DNA of 64,000 nt from Bacteroidota bacterium (GCA_023432985.1 JAEZEQ010000004.1:1-64000), one strand, 5' to 3'; positions 42,573 to 52,240 are shown, numbered from the stretch's first letter. The notes: generated by a model not told the origin, from the letters alone. Made by a program: numbers and translations.

Positions 42573-43862
42573 TTAACCTCTTTCGGCAATATTAACATAA
42601 TTGCGGGTAGTGGCTCCTGTATAAATCTGACGAGGACGACCGATTGGTTCTTTATTATCAATCATTTCCTGCCATTGAGCAATCCAGCCCGGCAAGCGAC
42701 CTAATGCAAACATAACGGTGAACATATCCACCGGAATACCCAATGCTCTGTAAATAATACCGGAATAGAAATCTACATTCGGATACAATTTACGTTCGAT
42801 GAAATATTCATCATTAAGCGCAACCTCTTCCAATTTTTTAGCAATTTCTAATACCGGATCATGAATACCCAATTTATTCAAAACATCATCACATGCTTTT
42901 TTGATAATTTTAGCACGCGGGTCGAAGTTTTTATATACGCGGTGTCCAAATCCCATCAAGCGGAATGGATCATTTTTATCTTTTGCTTTGGCGACAAATT
43001 TCATTACATCACCACCGTCATTTTGAATCAGATCAAGCATTTCGATAACAGCCTGATTTGCTCCGCCATGCAAAGGTCCCCAAAGGGCTATACAACCGGC
43101 AGCGATAGAACTGTATAAATTGGCCTGAGAAGAACCTACGATACGCACTGTAGAAGTTGAACAGTTTTGTTCATGATCGGCATGCAGGATTAAGAGTTTA
43201 TCCAAAGCACTGGTAACAACCGGATCAATTTCATATTCCTGACTTGGGAAAGTAAACATCATATGCATGAAATTATCGACATAACCCAACGAGTTTTTGG
43301 GATAATTAACCGGGTGTCCCACAGAATTTTTATATGCCCAAGCAGCGATTGTTGGGAACTTAGCCAACAATCGGGTAATGGTAAGATCTACCATATCCTT
43401 AGAGCGGTTTGGGTTAAGCGATTCGGGGTAAAAAGTAGAAAGGGAACAAGTGATAGAAGCTACAACGCCCATTGGATGAGCATAGGTTGGATAAGCTTCA
43501 TAAAAACGCTTCATATCTTCATGAATCAAGGTATGCATTTTGATTTTCTCAGAAAATGCATCCAATTGAGTTTTGGTCGGAAGTTCGCCCTTAATCAACA
43601 AATAAGCCACTTCCAAAAAATTACTGCGTTCTGCCAATTGTTCGATTGGATATCCTCTATATCTCAAAATTCCCTCTTCTCCATCAAGAAAAGTAATGTT
43701 AGATTTCGTAGCGCCGGTATTTTTATATCCGGAGTCCAGGGTTACTAAACCTGAATCTTGACGCAGATTAGTGATATCAATTGCTTTTTCATTTTCTGTA
43801 CCCACCACAACTGGAAGTGAATAAGACTTACCTTCAAATAATAATTCGGCTGAATCTGACAT
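42573..43862 (-). CDS. gltA: Citrate synthase
   Basis: Condenses acetyl-CoA with oxaloacetate at the entry of the TCA cycle. The 429-aa protein (type II, hexameric class) has the catalytic residues in HEQNCSTSTVR, GPLHGGANQ, MGFGHRVYKNFDPRA and VDFYSGIIYRALGIP. Length and motifs are standard. It is monocistronic, ends at the bidirectional terminator, and its 226-nt upstream gap is shared with divergent rpsO. Confidence 0.97.
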   Translation of the reverse strand: MSDSAELLFEGKSYSLPVVVGTENEKAIDITNLRQDSGLVTLDSGYKNTGATKSNITFLDGEEGILRYRGYPIEQLAERSNFLEVAYLLIKGELPTKTQLDAFSEKIKMHTLIHEDMKRFYEAYPTYAHPMGVVASITCSLSTFYPESLNPNRSKDMVDLTITRLLAKFPTIAAWAYKNSVGHPVNYPKNSLGYVDNFMHMMFTFPSQEYEIDPVVTSALDKLLILHADHEQNCSTSTVRIVGSSQANLYSSIAAGCIALWGPLHGGANQAVIEMLDLIQNDGGDVMKFVAKAKDKNDPFRLMGFGHRVYKNFDPRAKIIKKACDDVLNKLGIHDPVLEIAKKLEEVALNDEYFIERKLYPNVDFYSGIIYRALGIPVDMFTVMFALGRLPGWIAQWQEMIDNKEPIGRPRQIYTGATTRNYVNIAERG

Positions 43863-44002
43863 ATAAAATGTACTTTTAAAAAGATTTCTATTATAAATTT
43901 CGGCGAAAAATAAGTATTTTTTTTCTTTTCTGTATGCGAAACAGAAAAGTTTTTACCCAATAGCAGCATAAATAAAAACAATAAACATTTTTTAGAGGTT
44001 AA

Positions 44003-44033
44003 TTTGCATATAAAAAAAAAGTCATTAACTTTG
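44003..44033 (+). promoter_or_regulatory. Complete promoter of rpsO
   Basis: TTTG (44003-44006), a 19-nt spacer, and TAACTTTG (44026-44033): the best full match in the window to the Bacteroidota -33/-7 consensus. The leader is about 50 nt. Confidence 0.8.
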
Positions 44034-44088
44034 CAGCCTTAAAGTAGAATTACGTAAAGACAATAAATTTAAGAAATATCATACGGAT

Positions 44089-44358
44089 ATGCATCTTACA
44101 ACAGAAGAAAAGAAAGACATTTTCAAAAAATTCGGAGGAAGCGAGAACAATACCGGTTCTGCAGAGGGACAAATCGCTTTATTCACAAAGCGAATTGCAC
44201 ACTTAAGTGATCATTTAAAATCGAACAGAAAAGATTTTAATACAGAGCGCAGTTTGGTAAACCTGGTAGGTAAACGTAAAAGGTTATTGACCTATCTAAA
44301 GAACACCGAAATTGACAGATACAGAGCAATACTCAAAGAGCTCGATTTAAGAAAATAA
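44089..44358 (+). CDS. rpsO: 30S ribosomal protein S15
   Basis: An 89-residue primary 16S rRNA-binding protein. The conserved NTGSAEGQIALFTKRIAHLSDHLK and SLVNLVGKRKRLLTYLK segments are present. It precedes pnp in the order common to many bacteria, but a terminator-like hairpin lies between them. Its ~50-nt leader is long enough for S15 autoregulation, though I could not confirm a specific structure. Confidence 0.97.
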   Translation: MHLTTEEKKDIFKKFGGSENNTGSAEGQIALFTKRIAHLSDHLKSNRKDFNTERSLVNLVGKRKRLLTYLKNTEIDRYRAILKELDLRK

Positions 44359-44371
44359 TTTACAAATTGAT

Positions 44372-44408
44372 GAAAAGGCAGTTTTTTTAAATTGCCTTTT
44401 CTTTTTTT
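44372..44408 (+). terminator. Terminator-like hairpin between rpsO and pnp
   Basis: Stem GAAAAGGCA / TGCCTTTTC with a T-rich loop and a seven-T run. It ends 17 nt before the pnp ATG, so pnp relies on readthrough or its own promoter. Confidence 0.75.
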
Positions 44409-44425
44409 ATTATAATTCACTGAAT

Positions 44426-46573
44426 ATGAAATTAGAAGCTATTTCACATACATTTGAAACCATACCCGGATTTGAGATTACCTTAGAAACCGGCAAAATG
44501 GCCAGACAAGCAGATGGAGCTGTAGTACTACGTTGTGGTGAGACCATGATATTAGCCACAGTGGTTGCTGCCAAGGAGGCTCGTGAGGGTCAGGGATTTT
44601 TTCCATTATCTGTTGAATACAGAGAAAAGTATGCCTCAACGGGTCGATTTCCCGGAGGATTTTTGAAACGTGAAGCACGTCCCAGCGACAACGAAGTTCT
44701 TATTTCGCGTTTAATTGACCGGGCTCTTCGTCCTCTTTTTCCTGAGGATTATTATTGCGAGGTTCAGGTATTTGTACAATTGATTTCTGCCGATAAAAAC
44801 ATTCAACCCGATGCTTTGGCCGGTTTGGCCGCCAGTGCAGCACTAGCTGTTTCGGATATTCCGTTTAGCGGTCCTATCTCCGAAGTGCGTGTTGCAAAAA
44901 TCGATGGAGCCTATGTAATTAATCCCGGTTTCGACAAAATGTCGGAATCGACCATAGATATGATAGTAGCCGGTACTTCAAAAAATATTTTGATGGTAGA
45001 GGGCGAAATGAAAGAAATCAGCGAAGCAGAAATGGTGGAAGCCATCAGCATTGCGCATGAAGCTATTAAAGTGCAATGTCAGGCTCAATTAGACCTGGCT
45101 GCAAAAGCCGGTATTTCCGGAGAGAAGCGTGAAATTCCGGCATTTCCGCATAATCAGGAATTGCGTTTCAAAATGCAAGCCGAACTATATGATAAAATTT
45201 ACGCCGCTATGTCTATTGCTACAGCAAAACATGAGCGTCGCGATACATTGAAAAAAATAAAAGAAGAATTCTGTGCTTCGTATAGTGAGGAAGAATTGGC
45301 CGAACTTTCCGGATTAATCGAAAAATATTTTGGCGATTTGGAATGGGAAGCGGCCAGAAATCTGACTTTAAATGAGCGCAAAAGATTAGACGGACGTGCA
45401 TTGGACGAAGTTAGACCTATTTGGATCGAACCCAACTTCCTTCCGGCCGTGCATGGTTCAGCCTTATTTACACGTGGCGAAACGCAATCGCTTACAACGG
45501 TAACCCTGGGTACCAAGCTCGATGAGCAATTGATCGATCAACCCATAAACCAAGGTACAGAGCGTTTCCTATTGCATTATAATTTCCCTCCTTTCTCTAC
45601 AGGGGAAGCAAAACCGGTTAGAGGTGTAAGTCGCCGCGAAATCGGACATGGAAATTTGGCTCTACGTGCTTTGAAAAACATCTTAAAATCTGTAACCGAT
45701 AATCCATACACCATCCGCGTTGTTTCGGATATTTTGGAATCCAACGGATCTTCTTCCATGGCCACTGTTTGTGCCGGTTCACTTGCCCTACACGATGCCG
45801 GAATTAAAATGCCTAAACACGTATCCGGAATTGCAATGGGATTAATTACCGACAATAGCGGAAAATATGCCATTCTATCGGATATACTCGGAGATGAAGA
45901 TCACCTGGGAGATATGGACTTTAAAGTATGTGGCACCGCTGATGGTATTACCGCTTGCCAGATGGATATAAAAGTGGACGGACTTTCGATGCAAATTATG
46001 ACCGAAGCATTGGAACAAGCCAAAAGAGGACGTCTTCATATCTTATCTAAGATGATTGAAGCATTACCTACTCCACGCGAAGACTACAAAGAATTTGTTC
46101 CAAGAATTGAGCGTATTGTAATACATAAAGATTTTATCGGAGCCGTTATTGGTCCCGGTGGAAAAATTATTCAGGAAATGCAAGCAGCTACCAATACGGT
46201 TATTACCATTGAAGAAGTGGACGGTAAAGGTATAGTGGAAATTGCATCCAACGATAAAGCCGGAATTGAAGCAGCGTTGACCCGTATTAAAGGTATTACA
46301 ACCATACCCGAAGTTGGCGATGTATATAAAGCAAAAGTGGTAAGCAATGTGGACTTCGGTTCCTTCGTTGAATTCCTTCCCGGAAAGCAAGGATTGGTTC
46401 ATATTTCTGAATTGGCTTGGGAAAGAGTTGCCAAAAGCGACGATGTAGTAAGTCAAGGCGATATCATCGATGTTAAATTAATCGGCGTGGATGAAAAAAA
46501 CGGCAAATTCAAACTTAGTCGCAAGGTATTATTACCTAAACCGGAGAAAAAACAAGAATCAACAGAACAATAA
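44426..46573 (+). CDS. pnp: Polyribonucleotide nucleotidyltransferase (PNPase)
   Basis: Phosphorolytic 3'-5' exoribonuclease. The 715-aa protein has two RNase PH domains (about 10-225 and 320-540, the second carrying the active site, with GHGNLALRAL and DILGDEDHLGDMDFK), a KH domain (VIGPGGKIIQEM) and an S1 domain (VYKAKVVSNVDFGSFVEFLPGKQGLVHIS). The tail after S1 is short. Followed by a strong terminator. Confidence 0.97.
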   Translation: MKLEAISHTFETIPGFEITLETGKMARQADGAVVLRCGETMILATVVAAKEAREGQGFFPLSVEYREKYASTGRFPGGFLKREARPSDNEVLISRLIDRALRPLFPEDYYCEVQVFVQLISADKNIQPDALAGLAASAALAVSDIPFSGPISEVRVAKIDGAYVINPGFDKMSESTIDMIVAGTSKNILMVEGEMKEISEAEMVEAISIAHEAIKVQCQAQLDLAAKAGISGEKREIPAFPHNQELRFKMQAELYDKIYAAMSIATAKHERRDTLKKIKEEFCASYSEEELAELSGLIEKYFGDLEWEAARNLTLNERKRLDGRALDEVRPIWIEPNFLPAVHGSALFTRGETQSLTTVTLGTKLDEQLIDQPINQGTERFLLHYNFPPFSTGEAKPVRGVSRREIGHGNLALRALKNILKSVTDNPYTIRVVSDILESNGSSSMATVCAGSLALHDAGIKMPKHVSGIAMGLITDNSGKYAILSDILGDEDHLGDMDFKVCGTADGITACQMDIKVDGLSMQIMTEALEQAKRGRLHILSKMIEALPTPREDYKEFVPRIERIVIHKDFIGAVIGPGGKIIQEMQAATNTVITIEEVDGKGIVEIASNDKAGIEAALTRIKGITTIPEVGDVYKAKVVSNVDFGSFVEFLPGKQGLVHISELAWERVAKSDDVVSQGDIIDVKLIGVDEKNGKFKLSRKVLLPKPEKKQESTEQ

Positions 46574-46599
46574 TCGCGTTTTATTATATCTCCTTATTT

Positions 46600-46630
46600 C
46601 CCCAATGCATTTCCATTGGGGATTTTTTTT
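46600..46630 (+). terminator. Terminator of pnp
   Basis: Stem CCCCAATG / CATTGGGG with a CATTTC-type loop, followed by eight T; 26 nt after the stop. Confidence 0.9.
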
Positions 46631-46716
46631 GCCTATATGCTTCTTTTAAATAGCCCTAACTCCCATTATCTATAATATTATTTGTAAAATTGTATTCATA
46701 CAACTTATATTAAATC

Positions 46717-47193
46717 ATGTCCACATCAAAAAGAATTGCCATATTTCCGGGCACTTTCGACCCGGTAACTGCAGGTCACGAATCCATGGTAGTCAAAGCC
46801 TCGCAATTGTTTGATGAGATTATTGTAGCCATAGGCTATAATGCTTCAAAACCCACCGGATATTTCAGCATGGAACAACGTATGGAATTTTTAAGGCATA
46901 CCTTTCAACATATTCCTAATGTAAAAATTGATGCCTATCAGGGATTAACAACCGACTTTTGTAAGCAAAAAAATGCACGTTTTATTCTTAGAGGCCTTCG
47001 CTCTTCTACCGATTTCGAATACGAAAGAAATATAGCTCAGGCCAATAATGCCCTCGTTCCCGAAATCGAAACCGTTTTTCTCATTTCATCACCGGGACTT
47101 TCAGCTGTTAACTCGAGCATAGTGCGCGATATACATAGACATGGAGGCGACGTCAAACAGTTTTTGCCAACGGCCATTCATTCCTACTTTTAA
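46717..47193 (+). CDS. coaD: Phosphopantetheine adenylyltransferase
   Basis: Adenylates 4'-phosphopantetheine, the step before coaE in CoA synthesis. The 158-aa protein has the nucleotidyltransferase motif GTFDPVTAGHE (TxGH), FILRGLRSSTDFEYE and the SSSLVRE-equivalent NSSIVRDIHRHGG. The length is standard. The downstream gene follows after 54 nt. Confidence 0.96.
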   Translation: MSTSKRIAIFPGTFDPVTAGHESMVVKASQLFDEIIVAIGYNASKPTGYFSMEQRMEFLRHTFQHIPNVKIDAYQGLTTDFCKQKNARFILRGLRSSTDFEYERNIAQANNALVPEIETVFLISSPGLSAVNSSIVRDIHRHGGDVKQFLPTAIHSYF

Positions 47194-47247
47194 TTAAAAA
47201 TTTGTTAAGCATTTACTGCCTTCTCAATTAATCCGTTTCCATATAAT

Positions 47248-48609
47248 ATGAAATCACTTCTTCTTGTTATTCTTATTTTAAGTCAAACGGCACTATGGGC
47301 ACAAAATGGTCGGACTACCTACGTAAAAGGACGCATTGACGATGCCAAATTGCAAGAAATTCGAATAGCCGTTTTTGAAGATTATTTTTCGCTTAAACCC
47401 AATATTTTAGCAAAAGCGAAAATTAAAGATCTGCAATTCAAACTTGAATTCAATATAGACAAACCTTATGTAGCCCGATTGTATGGGGGATTGTACGACA
47501 AACAGCTGATATTGGAGCCGGGCATGGAATATGAAGTATACGTACGCAATGATAGTACGCAACGCCTCAAAATAGTCCAAAATAACGCAGGTTCAGAAAT
47601 AAATAAACTCTATGTAGACCTCCTTTTTCATTTCGACGAATTTATATCGAAAAATGATATGAAAATTGTCCGCGGTCAATATACCAAAGAGATATTGCAG
47701 TTTACCCAAAACCTGAAAGACTCTCTGCAAAACGAAATGAAAAATCCGCTTATAGCTGATTTTATAAACTATAGATGTGCCGAACTCGAAATTGCAGGTA
47801 GGGCAAAATCACGCTCTAAAATTTATGTAGACTATCTCTATAAAGAACCCATTCATATTTATGGAGCCGAATTCATGGCCTTTGTTAAGGATTTTTACGG
47901 AGGTTATTTCTACGAGAATTATATCAAAAACAGTTCGGAACCCATACGAAACATTATTAAAAACCAAATGGGATGGACTGCCTTGAGTAAAGCCTTCGAT
48001 TCCATTCCATACTATGGGAATAAAAGCGATTTAAGAGATTTGGCTTTATTGGTCGGACTTTCGGAAGCCCTGTATGATAAAGACAATTTCGATCCGGAAA
48101 ATATATGGTTCCTCTTTCGCGAAGCAGCCAAGAAAAATGAGAACGAACAAATACGTATCGCCGCAACACATTTTCTTGAAAAATATGCACCCCTCGAAAA
48201 AGGAATGGCCTTACCTATCATCGACATAATGGACGAAAAAAATAAAAGCCTTTCTCTGCAAACCTTTATCGGAAAGCCAATCTATCTCTGCTTTTTTGAC
48301 CCCTTTACTGAAACGAGTACCATAGAAATTTCGAGCTTAAGTTACCTCTACGAAAAGTACAAAAACAGCATACATTTTGTTCCCGTTGCCGTTAAAGCAA
48401 GTGCTTATGAATTGCAAGAGTTTAAACTCGGAAACGGCATTACGCTTCCTCTTTACAGAACAGAAAATGTGGAGGATTTAATCCCCTTCCGCATACGAAG
48501 CACCATAGCCTTTTTTACCATAAATGCCAAAGGCGAATTTGTAAATGGAAATGGCCCTATGCCACTTTTTGCCGATTCTGAATTGGAAGCCCTTTCAGCA
48601 GGTCGATAA
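47248..48609 (+). CDS. Secreted TlpA-like protein lacking redox cysteines
   Basis: A 453-residue exported protein. The signal peptide ends at LWAQ. A DUF4369-like beta region (about 25-110) and a helical middle precede a C-terminal thioredoxin fold (about 320-450) in which IGKPIYLCFFDPFTETSTIEI occupies the active-site strand and helix. The CxxC motif is replaced by FTETS, leaving one nearby Cys, so classical oxidoreductase activity is unlikely. A binding or scaffolding role is inference. Confidence 0.8.
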   Translation: MKSLLLVILILSQTALWAQNGRTTYVKGRIDDAKLQEIRIAVFEDYFSLKPNILAKAKIKDLQFKLEFNIDKPYVARLYGGLYDKQLILEPGMEYEVYVRNDSTQRLKIVQNNAGSEINKLYVDLLFHFDEFISKNDMKIVRGQYTKEILQFTQNLKDSLQNEMKNPLIADFINYRCAELEIAGRAKSRSKIYVDYLYKEPIHIYGAEFMAFVKDFYGGYFYENYIKNSSEPIRNIIKNQMGWTALSKAFDSIPYYGNKSDLRDLALLVGLSEALYDKDNFDPENIWFLFREAAKKNENEQIRIAATHFLEKYAPLEKGMALPIIDIMDEKNKSLSLQTFIGKPIYLCFFDPFTETSTIEISSLSYLYEKYKNSIHFVPVAVKASAYELQEFKLGNGITLPLYRTENVEDLIPFRIRSTIAFFTINAKGEFVNGNGPMPLFADSELEALSAGR

Positions 48610-48648
48610 GGCTATATATTTGTCGGTCACAATCAATTCCTATTTCGT

Positions 48649-48656
48649 TATATTTG
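48649..48656 (+). promoter_or_regulatory. -7 promoter box 4 nt from the GWxTD gene start
   Basis: TATATTTG, a perfect TAnnTTTG match. Only TGCT separates it from the ATG at 48661. Confidence 0.5.
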
Positions 48657-48660
48657 TGCT

Positions 48661-50127
48661 ATGAAGCATATTGTATTTTTATCCATTGCCACATATATAA
48701 TCAGCATGTCTCTTTCGCTGCACGGTCAACGAAAGCTTGATGCCTATTATAATTACGGTATTTTCAAGAACCAAAATGAAGAAATTTATATAGAAAATTA
48801 CCTTCGTATTTTGCCCAAAACCTATTTTATAAAAAATAACGGACAAGGGGAACGCAGTGGCCGTGTTTCGGTGCACTTTACATATAGCTCGGGCAGCAGT
48901 ATTGTATTTGAAGATAAGATTATTTTAAGCACGGGCGAACTTCTACCCACAGATACAAATTCCTATTCCCTACCCGGAATTTTCAGACATCCGCTGAAAG
49001 AAGGCAATTATAAATTGCAGATATATCTGGAAGATCTACATGCCGATGGAATAAATACACTTACCCACAGCGATAGTATTTTCGTACATTTTAATAAAAA
49101 CAAACCTCAAATGAGTTTTCCCTTTTTTACATCTGAAGTTAAAGCCGAAGAACAGGGAAGTATTTTCAACAAAAGCGGACTTTTTATGCTTCCTTATGAA
49201 GGAATTACATGGCATAATCAGAGCGAATTCATGACCTTTTATCAAGAGATTTATGGGGCATCGAGCTATATAAAAGACAGCATTTATTTATTGCATTATT
49301 ACCTTCAGGATTTAAGTAATGATCAGGTTATTTCAGAAACCGAGCAAAGTAAAATTCTACCCCTTCAATCTTTCAATGCCAGTATAAATTATCTTCCCAT
49401 TAAAGACCTGAAGCCGGGGTTTTATTTTTTTGTAGCCGAGGTCAGAGATATAAATCAGAACGTTTATACACAGTCCAAAATGTATGTCCAAATCGTTGGG
49501 AAAGAGCCGGAATTCAACCTAAGCGATATAGAATCTGTAGGAACCGAATGGCTCACCTACGTCAACAACCGCGATACACTTGAAGAATATATTCGTTCGC
49601 TCGCTCCCATTAGCAACCGCAACGAAATCAACCTCGCACAATCCATACTCAAAAGCGAAAACAGCGATGCCTTAAAAAAGTATATCGTTTCGTATTGGTA
49701 TAGAAAGAGTGGAGAAGACAGGTTGCAGGCTTTTAAAGATTATCGTTTCAAGGTAGGTTTTGTAAACACTTATTTTTCCACACCCATACGTCGCGGTTAT
49801 CAGACCGACAGAGGTCGTGTTTATCTGCAATATGGTCCACCCGATGTACGCAGCGAAAGGCCAAATGAACCGCACGCCTATCCTTACGAAATTTGGTGGT
49901 ATTATAAGTTGAAAACACAATCGAACCGCAAATTTGTATTCTATACCACAGAATCGGCCACTAATGATTATGAGCTGCTTCATTCGGATGCAATCGGCGA
50001 AAGACGAACGCCTAATTGGGAATTTATACTGAACGGCAGAGGCAAAAAAGACTCAGATATAGACAATAATTCCTATCAACAAAACTATGGATCATGGGGC
50101 AATGATTTATGGCGAACACCTAGGTAA
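48661..50127 (+). CDS. GWxTD domain-containing secreted protein
   Basis: A 488-residue exported protein with a signal peptide ending near SLHGQ. Its N-terminal two thirds are mostly beta. The C-terminal GWxTD domain (about 340-465) has SYWYRKSG, FVNTYFSTPIRRG, the eponymous segment as GYQTDRGRVYLQYGPPD (Trp replaced by Tyr, ~379-395) and PYEIWWYY. The domain is common in Bacteroidota and related phyla and its function is unknown. A perfect -7 box lies 4 nt before the ATG, implying a leaderless mRNA. Confidence 0.88.
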   Translation: MKHIVFLSIATYIISMSLSLHGQRKLDAYYNYGIFKNQNEEIYIENYLRILPKTYFIKNNGQGERSGRVSVHFTYSSGSSIVFEDKIILSTGELLPTDTNSYSLPGIFRHPLKEGNYKLQIYLEDLHADGINTLTHSDSIFVHFNKNKPQMSFPFFTSEVKAEEQGSIFNKSGLFMLPYEGITWHNQSEFMTFYQEIYGASSYIKDSIYLLHYYLQDLSNDQVISETEQSKILPLQSFNASINYLPIKDLKPGFYFFVAEVRDINQNVYTQSKMYVQIVGKEPEFNLSDIESVGTEWLTYVNNRDTLEEYIRSLAPISNRNEINLAQSILKSENSDALKKYIVSYWYRKSGEDRLQAFKDYRFKVGFVNTYFSTPIRRGYQTDRGRVYLQYGPPDVRSERPNEPHAYPYEIWWYYKLKTQSNRKFVFYTTESATNDYELLHSDAIGERRTPNWEFILNGRGKKDSDIDNNSYQQNYGSWGNDLWRTPR

Positions 50128-50152
50128 TACTTCTTTTGCATTTAATTTTTCG

Positions 50153-50160
50153 TAATTTTG
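50153..50160 (+). promoter_or_regulatory. -7 promoter box of the agmatinase-like gene
   Basis: TAATTTTG, a perfect TAnnTTTG match, 20 nt before the ATG at 50181. Confidence 0.55.
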
Positions 50161-50180
50161 CAGTATTATATTAAGGCAAA

Positions 50181-51236
50181 ATGGAGCAAAGCAAAGCGGC
50201 AAAAATCAGGCAATTCAACCCCAATGATTTAGCAAATGAAAATTCGAATATATTTGGGTTACCTTTTCTTGCCGAAGAATCGGACACCATTTTAATTCCC
50301 GTTCCGTGGGAGGTGACCGTATCTTATGGAGCCGGTACAGCCAAAGGGCCACAGGTAATTATGGAGGCCTCTAAGCAGGTCGACCTTTTTCATCTTTCTG
50401 TGAGAGATGGTTGGAAACAAGGAATATTTATGGATGATATTCCCCATGATATTTTAAAGACCTCGAAAAAATATAGAAAAAAAGCCGAAAAAATCATCGA
50501 TGCATTAAGTGAAGGTCCACTTTCTGAGGAAATGAAAGCTTTACAGGAAGAAATAAATCAGCAGTCTAAAAGTCTGAATGCCTACGTAAAAGCCAAAAGT
50601 GAAAAGTATTTACAACAAAATAAAAATGTAGGTCTTGTAGGCGGCGATCATAGTACACCCCTTGGTTTTATTAAAGCCGTAGCCGAAAAACACAAGGACA
50701 TAAGCGTACTTCAAATAGATGCCCATGCCGATTTACGTAATGCATACGAGGGCTTCACTTATTCGCATGCCTCCATTATGTATAATGTATTGAAAGAAAT
50801 ACCCCAGGTTAAAAAGCTGGTTCAAGTGGGCATACGCGATTTTTGCGAAGAAGAATACGAGTTGATTCAATCAGAGCCTAAGCGCATTCAATGCTTTTTT
50901 TATGAGCATATGGCTCAAGACAAATTCAATGGAAAAACCTGGGATACGCAATGCAAAGAAATCATATCTAAACTTAGTAAAAAGGTTTATATATCCTTCG
51001 ATATAGACGGGTTAGATCCCAAATATTGCCCCAATACGGGTACGCCTGTACCGGGCGGATTGGAATTTCATGAAGCGGTATATTTAATTCGGAAAATTGT
51101 AGAAAGCGGAAAACAAATAGTGGGCTTCGACCTAAATGAGGTTGGAGACAGTGAAGATGAATGGGATGCAAATGTAGGTGCCAGAATGTTGTTCGAACTC
51201 TGCCACTGGTCTGCTGTATCCAAAGTAAGAAAATAG
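50181..51236 (+). CDS. Ureohydrolase family enzyme (agmatinase/formimidoylglutamase-like)
   Basis: A 351-residue binuclear manganese hydrolase. The metal ligands lie in GGDHS (~156), DAHADLR (~178) and SFDIDGLDP (~272), all intact, followed by GTPVPGG. An insert of about 45 residues (IDALSEGPLSEEMKALQEEI...) precedes the first metal motif and is absent from short agmatinases. Agmatinase is the likeliest activity; arginase or formimidoylglutamase cannot be excluded. It starts downstream of its own -7 box, with the DUF983 gene 12 bases after it. Confidence 0.88.
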   Translation: MEQSKAAKIRQFNPNDLANENSNIFGLPFLAEESDTILIPVPWEVTVSYGAGTAKGPQVIMEASKQVDLFHLSVRDGWKQGIFMDDIPHDILKTSKKYRKKAEKIIDALSEGPLSEEMKALQEEINQQSKSLNAYVKAKSEKYLQQNKNVGLVGGDHSTPLGFIKAVAEKHKDISVLQIDAHADLRNAYEGFTYSHASIMYNVLKEIPQVKKLVQVGIRDFCEEEYELIQSEPKRIQCFFYEHMAQDKFNGKTWDTQCKEIISKLSKKVYISFDIDGLDPKYCPNTGTPVPGGLEFHEAVYLIRKIVESGKQIVGFDLNEVGDSEDEWDANVGARMLFELCHWSAVSKVRK

Positions 51237-51248
51237 AAATTTTAAATA

Positions 51249-51650
51249 ATGAAAAAAGGATTTGTATACAGCGTGGTGAAGGAAAAATGTCCCCGCTGTA
51301 ATGAAGGCGACTTATTTAAACACAAAGGTCTTTGGAGTTTAAAGGATATCGGAGCCACACACGAAAGATGTTCGGTTTGCAATCAGGATTTTATGATGGA
51401 GGACGGGTTCTACCTGGGGGCTACTTATGTAAGTTATGCCATTGCAATTGGGATTGCCGTACCTATTCTCACCATTTTATCTATAGGATTTGGCGTAGAT
51501 TTCTTTATCATACTTGGCGTAATCTTGGTCGTATTACTCCTGCTTACCCCTCCTATTATGCGTTATTCCAGAAGTATTTGGTTCAATTTTTTTGTGCATT
51601 ACGACAAAGATTGGAAGCAGGAAAACGAAAAACAGAAATTACAGGCCTAA
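51249..51650 (+). CDS. DUF983 membrane protein with zinc-ribbon-like N-terminus
   Basis: A 133-residue protein: CPRCNEGDL and CSVCNQDF form a four-cysteine metal site in the first ~45 residues, followed by two membrane helices (about 58-100) and a short basic tail. This is the DUF983 layout; function is unknown. Its TAA stop shares bases with the TAG stop of the convergent PAP2 gene. Confidence 0.9.
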   Translation: MKKGFVYSVVKEKCPRCNEGDLFKHKGLWSLKDIGATHERCSVCNQDFMMEDGFYLGATYVSYAIAIGIAVPILTILSIGFGVDFFIILGVILVVLLLLTPPIMRYSRSIWFNFFVHYDKDWKQENEKQKLQA

Positions 51651-52237
51651 GTATTTCTGATTTTATACTTACTATTTATATAGCGAAGCACTTTCTTGTA
51701 GATCCAAAACAAGATAAGTGCCGATATAATCCCATATAACCATCCGACAAGTATATCACCCGGATAGTGCACGCCTACCATTATGCGACTTATAGACACC
51801 AATACCGAAAAGGAAAAAAACAAAATCAAACTGCTTTTTTTCATGAAGAGATAGGGTGCAAACAGAAGCCAACAAAAAAGGACCAATCCCATACTATTAG
51901 CGGCATGGCCTGAAAAAAAACCATAGGCTCCACAATGCGGAGCCAGAAAATTCATTTGTTCCAAAAGCGTATCAACCTGGCAAGGTCTGGGTCTTTGTAC
52001 GGAATGTTTGACCAGATTTGCTCCCTGATCTGTAACTACAAAGAGTAAGACTATAAAAAACAATGGAAGAAAGCCTTTGCGTTTCCATTTATAAAAGAGA
52101 AAAAAAGTGGCAGGCAATACGAAAATCAGCCAGGCATAATGCGAACTGAAAAAACGCCAAAAAGCATCATTGTGCAGAAAAGAACATGTATTGAGTTCTA
52201 TAAATAACTGACTATCTAAATCGAGCATATAGGGCAT
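51647..52237 (-). CDS. PAP2 family membrane phosphatase
   Basis: A 196-residue polytopic lipid phosphatase. The three PAP2 motifs are intact: KHSVQRPRP, FSGHAANS and SRIMVGVHYPGD, so the catalytic His pair and Arg residues are present. Likely substrates are undecaprenyl pyrophosphate or phosphatidic acid-type lipids. An ATG nine bases in (MLDLD) is an alternative start. It starts 3 bases after the unknown secreted gene, and its stop overlaps the DUF983 stop on the other strand. Confidence 0.93.
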   Translation of the reverse strand: MPYMLDLDSQLFIELNTCSFLHNDAFWRFFSSHYAWLIFVLPATFFLFYKWKRKGFLPLFFIVLLFVVTDQGANLVKHSVQRPRPCQVDTLLEQMNFLAPHCGAYGFFSGHAANSMGLVLFCWLLFAPYLFMKKSSLILFFSFSVLVSISRIMVGVHYPGDILVGWLYGIISALILFWIYKKVLRYINSKYKIRNT

Positions 52238-52240
52238 GAT

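Noticed and set aside
43863..44088. Possible small RNA or extra gene in the 226-nt gltA-rpsO gap
   Set aside because: The gap holds the rpsO promoter and leader and an AT-rich gltA upstream region; no hairpin-terminated unit or credible short gene is visible.
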